Part shown: piece after piece, positions 29,386 to 30,557 of the stretch | Numbering within the stretch: position 1 is the stretch's first letter | Layout of the letters: each line of letters opens with the position of its first letter | From: a virus | Direction: 5' to 3' (one strand) | Length of the DNA stretch: 30,557 nt | Virus record (IMG/VR): IMGVR_UViG_3300007734_000559 | Span: 1 to 30,557 of that record | Program-made: the position numbers and the translations under genes | Notes under the pieces: generated by a model | The model's input: the letters and a program-made list of their open reading frames with translations, nothing else | Told to the model about the DNA's origin: nothing | Database searches by the model: none

Positions 29386-30557
29386 TCACTGGTCGAAGAG
29401 CAGAATTCCCGCCATCTCAGGGTTCAGCATCGCGGTGCCGAAGAGCACGTCGACGCGGTACTGAGTCAGGCTCGACGCGATGTCGAATTGCTTCTGCATC
29501 ACCACTTCGATGCCCTGGTCGGTCGTTGCGCGCATCACGGCGACGCCTGCATTCTCCGGGATCGCGAGGCGACCTGGGAGCAGTTCAATCGCCGACTTGT
29601 GCCAGAAGCAGTTGTAATCGGCGGTCGTCGTGTTGAGGAAGACAATCGCTTGAGCAGCTCCGCCGGCACCAGAGCGTTCGCAGTTTTGATACTGAATCTC
29701 GGACTGCGTAGGCGCGTTGGCTGCGCTGATGATTGGCGGCGTAATGACGATCGTGTTCGCAGCGCCGACGGAGACGACGCGGAAGGTTTTAAGCTGCCCG
29801 GTCGACTGCTTGGTGATGAGATGCACCGAGTCGATGCCCGCGATCGTGAAGGCGTCGCCAGCCGCCACGCCAACGTTGCTTGAAAGCGTGATCGTTTGAA
29901 AGCGATTGTCCACGTTGAGGATGCCGGCGACGCCGGTATTCGTAGCAAGCGGGACGTAGTTAACGTTGCCGCCTGCGTCGAGCGTCGAGACGGTGAGGGC
30001 CACGCCCGCAGCGGCGGTCTTGCGCAGCGCGTAGTCTTGCTTGTACGTGTCGAAGGACGAAACCATGCCGACGTAGGCGCGCTCAAACGCCTTGTCAGAG
30101 CGGTTGTTCGTGCCGAAAGAGCGCGTCGTTCCGACGACGTTGCCCGCAAGGCCGTTGTAGCTCCGCGAGGAGAGCGAGAGATAGCGCGAGTCGCTCGCAA
30201 CGCCCGTCTCGTTCATGATCGAATCGCAGAGCGCAATGTCGTCGAAGGAACCGGCGGGCGTGCCGGTCGTCACGACGAGCGAGCCGAGGGCGGTCGCCGT
30301 CGACATCACCGCGACGTTGATGTCGGATGCAAGCTTTTGATTCGCGCCTTGAGCGAGACGACCCTCTTGCAGCGCGTCGCGCAGCTCAACGGACGTCATG
30401 CCCCACGCCACGGTCTTAAGGTTCGTGATCGACGCAGGGCACGTGAGCTGGGTCTTATCGCCGAACGTGATCGGGGACCCGGGCACGCTCGTTACGCTTG
30501 GCATGATGTACGGCTGCGGACGCCAGATGGTGCCGTAGTTAGGCGAGACGCTCGACG
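29386..30557 (-). CDS. Major capsid (coat) protein, P22 gp5-like (partial, N-terminus beyond window edge)
   Basis: Capsid subunit. The frame is open to the right edge; the ATG at 30504 is internal, since upstream in-frame codons give SVSPNYGTIWRPQPYI, matching the early NTIW segment of P22 coat. Further matches are ALQEGRLAQGANQKLASDIN with STATALGSLVVT, and ILNVDNRFQTITLSSNVGVA with AGDAFTIAGIDSVHLITK, the latter like P22 residues near the insertion domain. The C-terminus is VDVLFGTAMLNPEMAGILLF. P22 gp5 is 430 aa; 389 residues are seen here, so a few tens are missing. Scaffold and portal should lie just upstream, outside the window. Confidence 0.9.
   Translation of the reverse strand, partial: SSVSPNYGTIWRPQPYIMPSVTSVPGSPITFGDKTQLTCPASITNLKTVAWGMTSVELRDALQEGRLAQGANQKLASDINVAVMSTATALGSLVVTTGTPAGSFDDIALCDSIMNETGVASDSRYLSLSSRSYNGLAGNVVGTTRSFGTNNRSDKAFERAYVGMVSSFDTYKQDYALRKTAAAGVALTVSTLDAGGNVNYVPLATNTGVAGILNVDNRFQTITLSSNVGVAAGDAFTIAGIDSVHLITKQSTGQLKTFRVVSVGAANTIVITPPIISAANAPTQSEIQYQNCERSGAGGAAQAIVFLNTTTADYNCFWHKSAIELLPGRLAIPENAGVAVMRATTDQGIEVVMQKQFDIASSLTQYRVDVLFGTAMLNPEMAGILLFDQ

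Noticed and set aside
1-30557. Prophage or temperate lifestyle with integrase
   Set aside because: No integrase, excisionase, attachment site or full-size repressor is visible; only a 57-aa Cro-like HTH is present, so lysogeny cannot be claimed.
1-30557. tRNA or other structured RNA genes
   Set aside because: No tRNA-like cloverleaf or CCA end was spotted and intergenic gaps are all under 250 bp; a covariance search would be needed to be certain.

Overview
The window is most of the genome of a short-tailed (podovirus-type) bacteriophage with a P22-like virion. It is GC-rich (roughly 60% or more by eye, not computed), uses many GTG starts and is very tightly packed: about two dozen neighbouring genes share an ATGA, GTGA, TGATG or TAATG junction. 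The strongest family signals are a P22-type coat protein, a gp4-like tail accessory factor, a gp10-like stabilisation protein, three ejection-type proteins in the P22 order, a tailspike with a P22-like head-binding domain, and a two-subunit terminase. The host cannot be named from the sequence; base composition and the lipoprotein-containing lysis cassette suggest a GC-rich Gram-negative bacterium. I see no integrase, tRNA, rRNA, IS element or CRISPR array.

Layout. (1) 1-3541, minus strand: an unbroken chain that reads, in transcription order, a short ADP-ribosyltransferase-like protein, a 40-aa protein, a 38-aa membrane protein, a winged-helix protein, a ParB-DNA methyltransferase fusion, terminase small subunit and terminase large subunit (cut by the window edge). 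(2) 3542-3780: an AT-rich promoter-like tract and an array of ten GTTAC/GTAAC repeats, a candidate replication origin. (3) 3777-5815, minus: a primase-polymerase/helicase and a 57-aa HTH regulator. (4) 5816-6025: divergent control region. (5) 6026-13393, plus: the early/middle operon for replication and recombination, with a Sak4-like ATPase, a DUF669 protein, a Cas4-like Fe-S nuclease, a superfamily 2 helicase, a VRR-NUC nuclease and several small cysteine-rich proteins. (6) 13394-13458: convergent hairpins. (7) 13459-30557, minus: the late operon read from the right edge, in the order coat, terminator, small head proteins, gp4-like, fibres, gp10-like, candidate tail needle, cupin, ejection proteins, tailspike, lysis cassette and endolysin.

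Both window edges cut late genes on the same strand: terminase large subunit at the left, coat protein at the right. On a circular or permuted map the missing piece would therefore lie between terL and coat, which in P22-like phages holds portal and scaffold. The late operon probably starts near 3.6 kb, runs left off the window, re-enters at the right edge and ends near 13.46 kb.

Functional picture. The HTH protein and the GGAAAAC repeats may control the divergent early promoters. Prim-pol/helicase with the repeat array would start replication. Sak4, DUF669, exonuclease, helicase and VRR-NUC form a recombination and repair set. The ART-like protein and methyltransferase at the head of the packaging operon look like host-takeover or DNA-protection factors. 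The virion genes end in a lysis cassette whose endolysin carries an unusual Trp/Arg/Leu tail. Gene boundaries were taken from start/stop overlaps and ribosome-binding sites; homology statements rest on recognised motifs, not on a database search.
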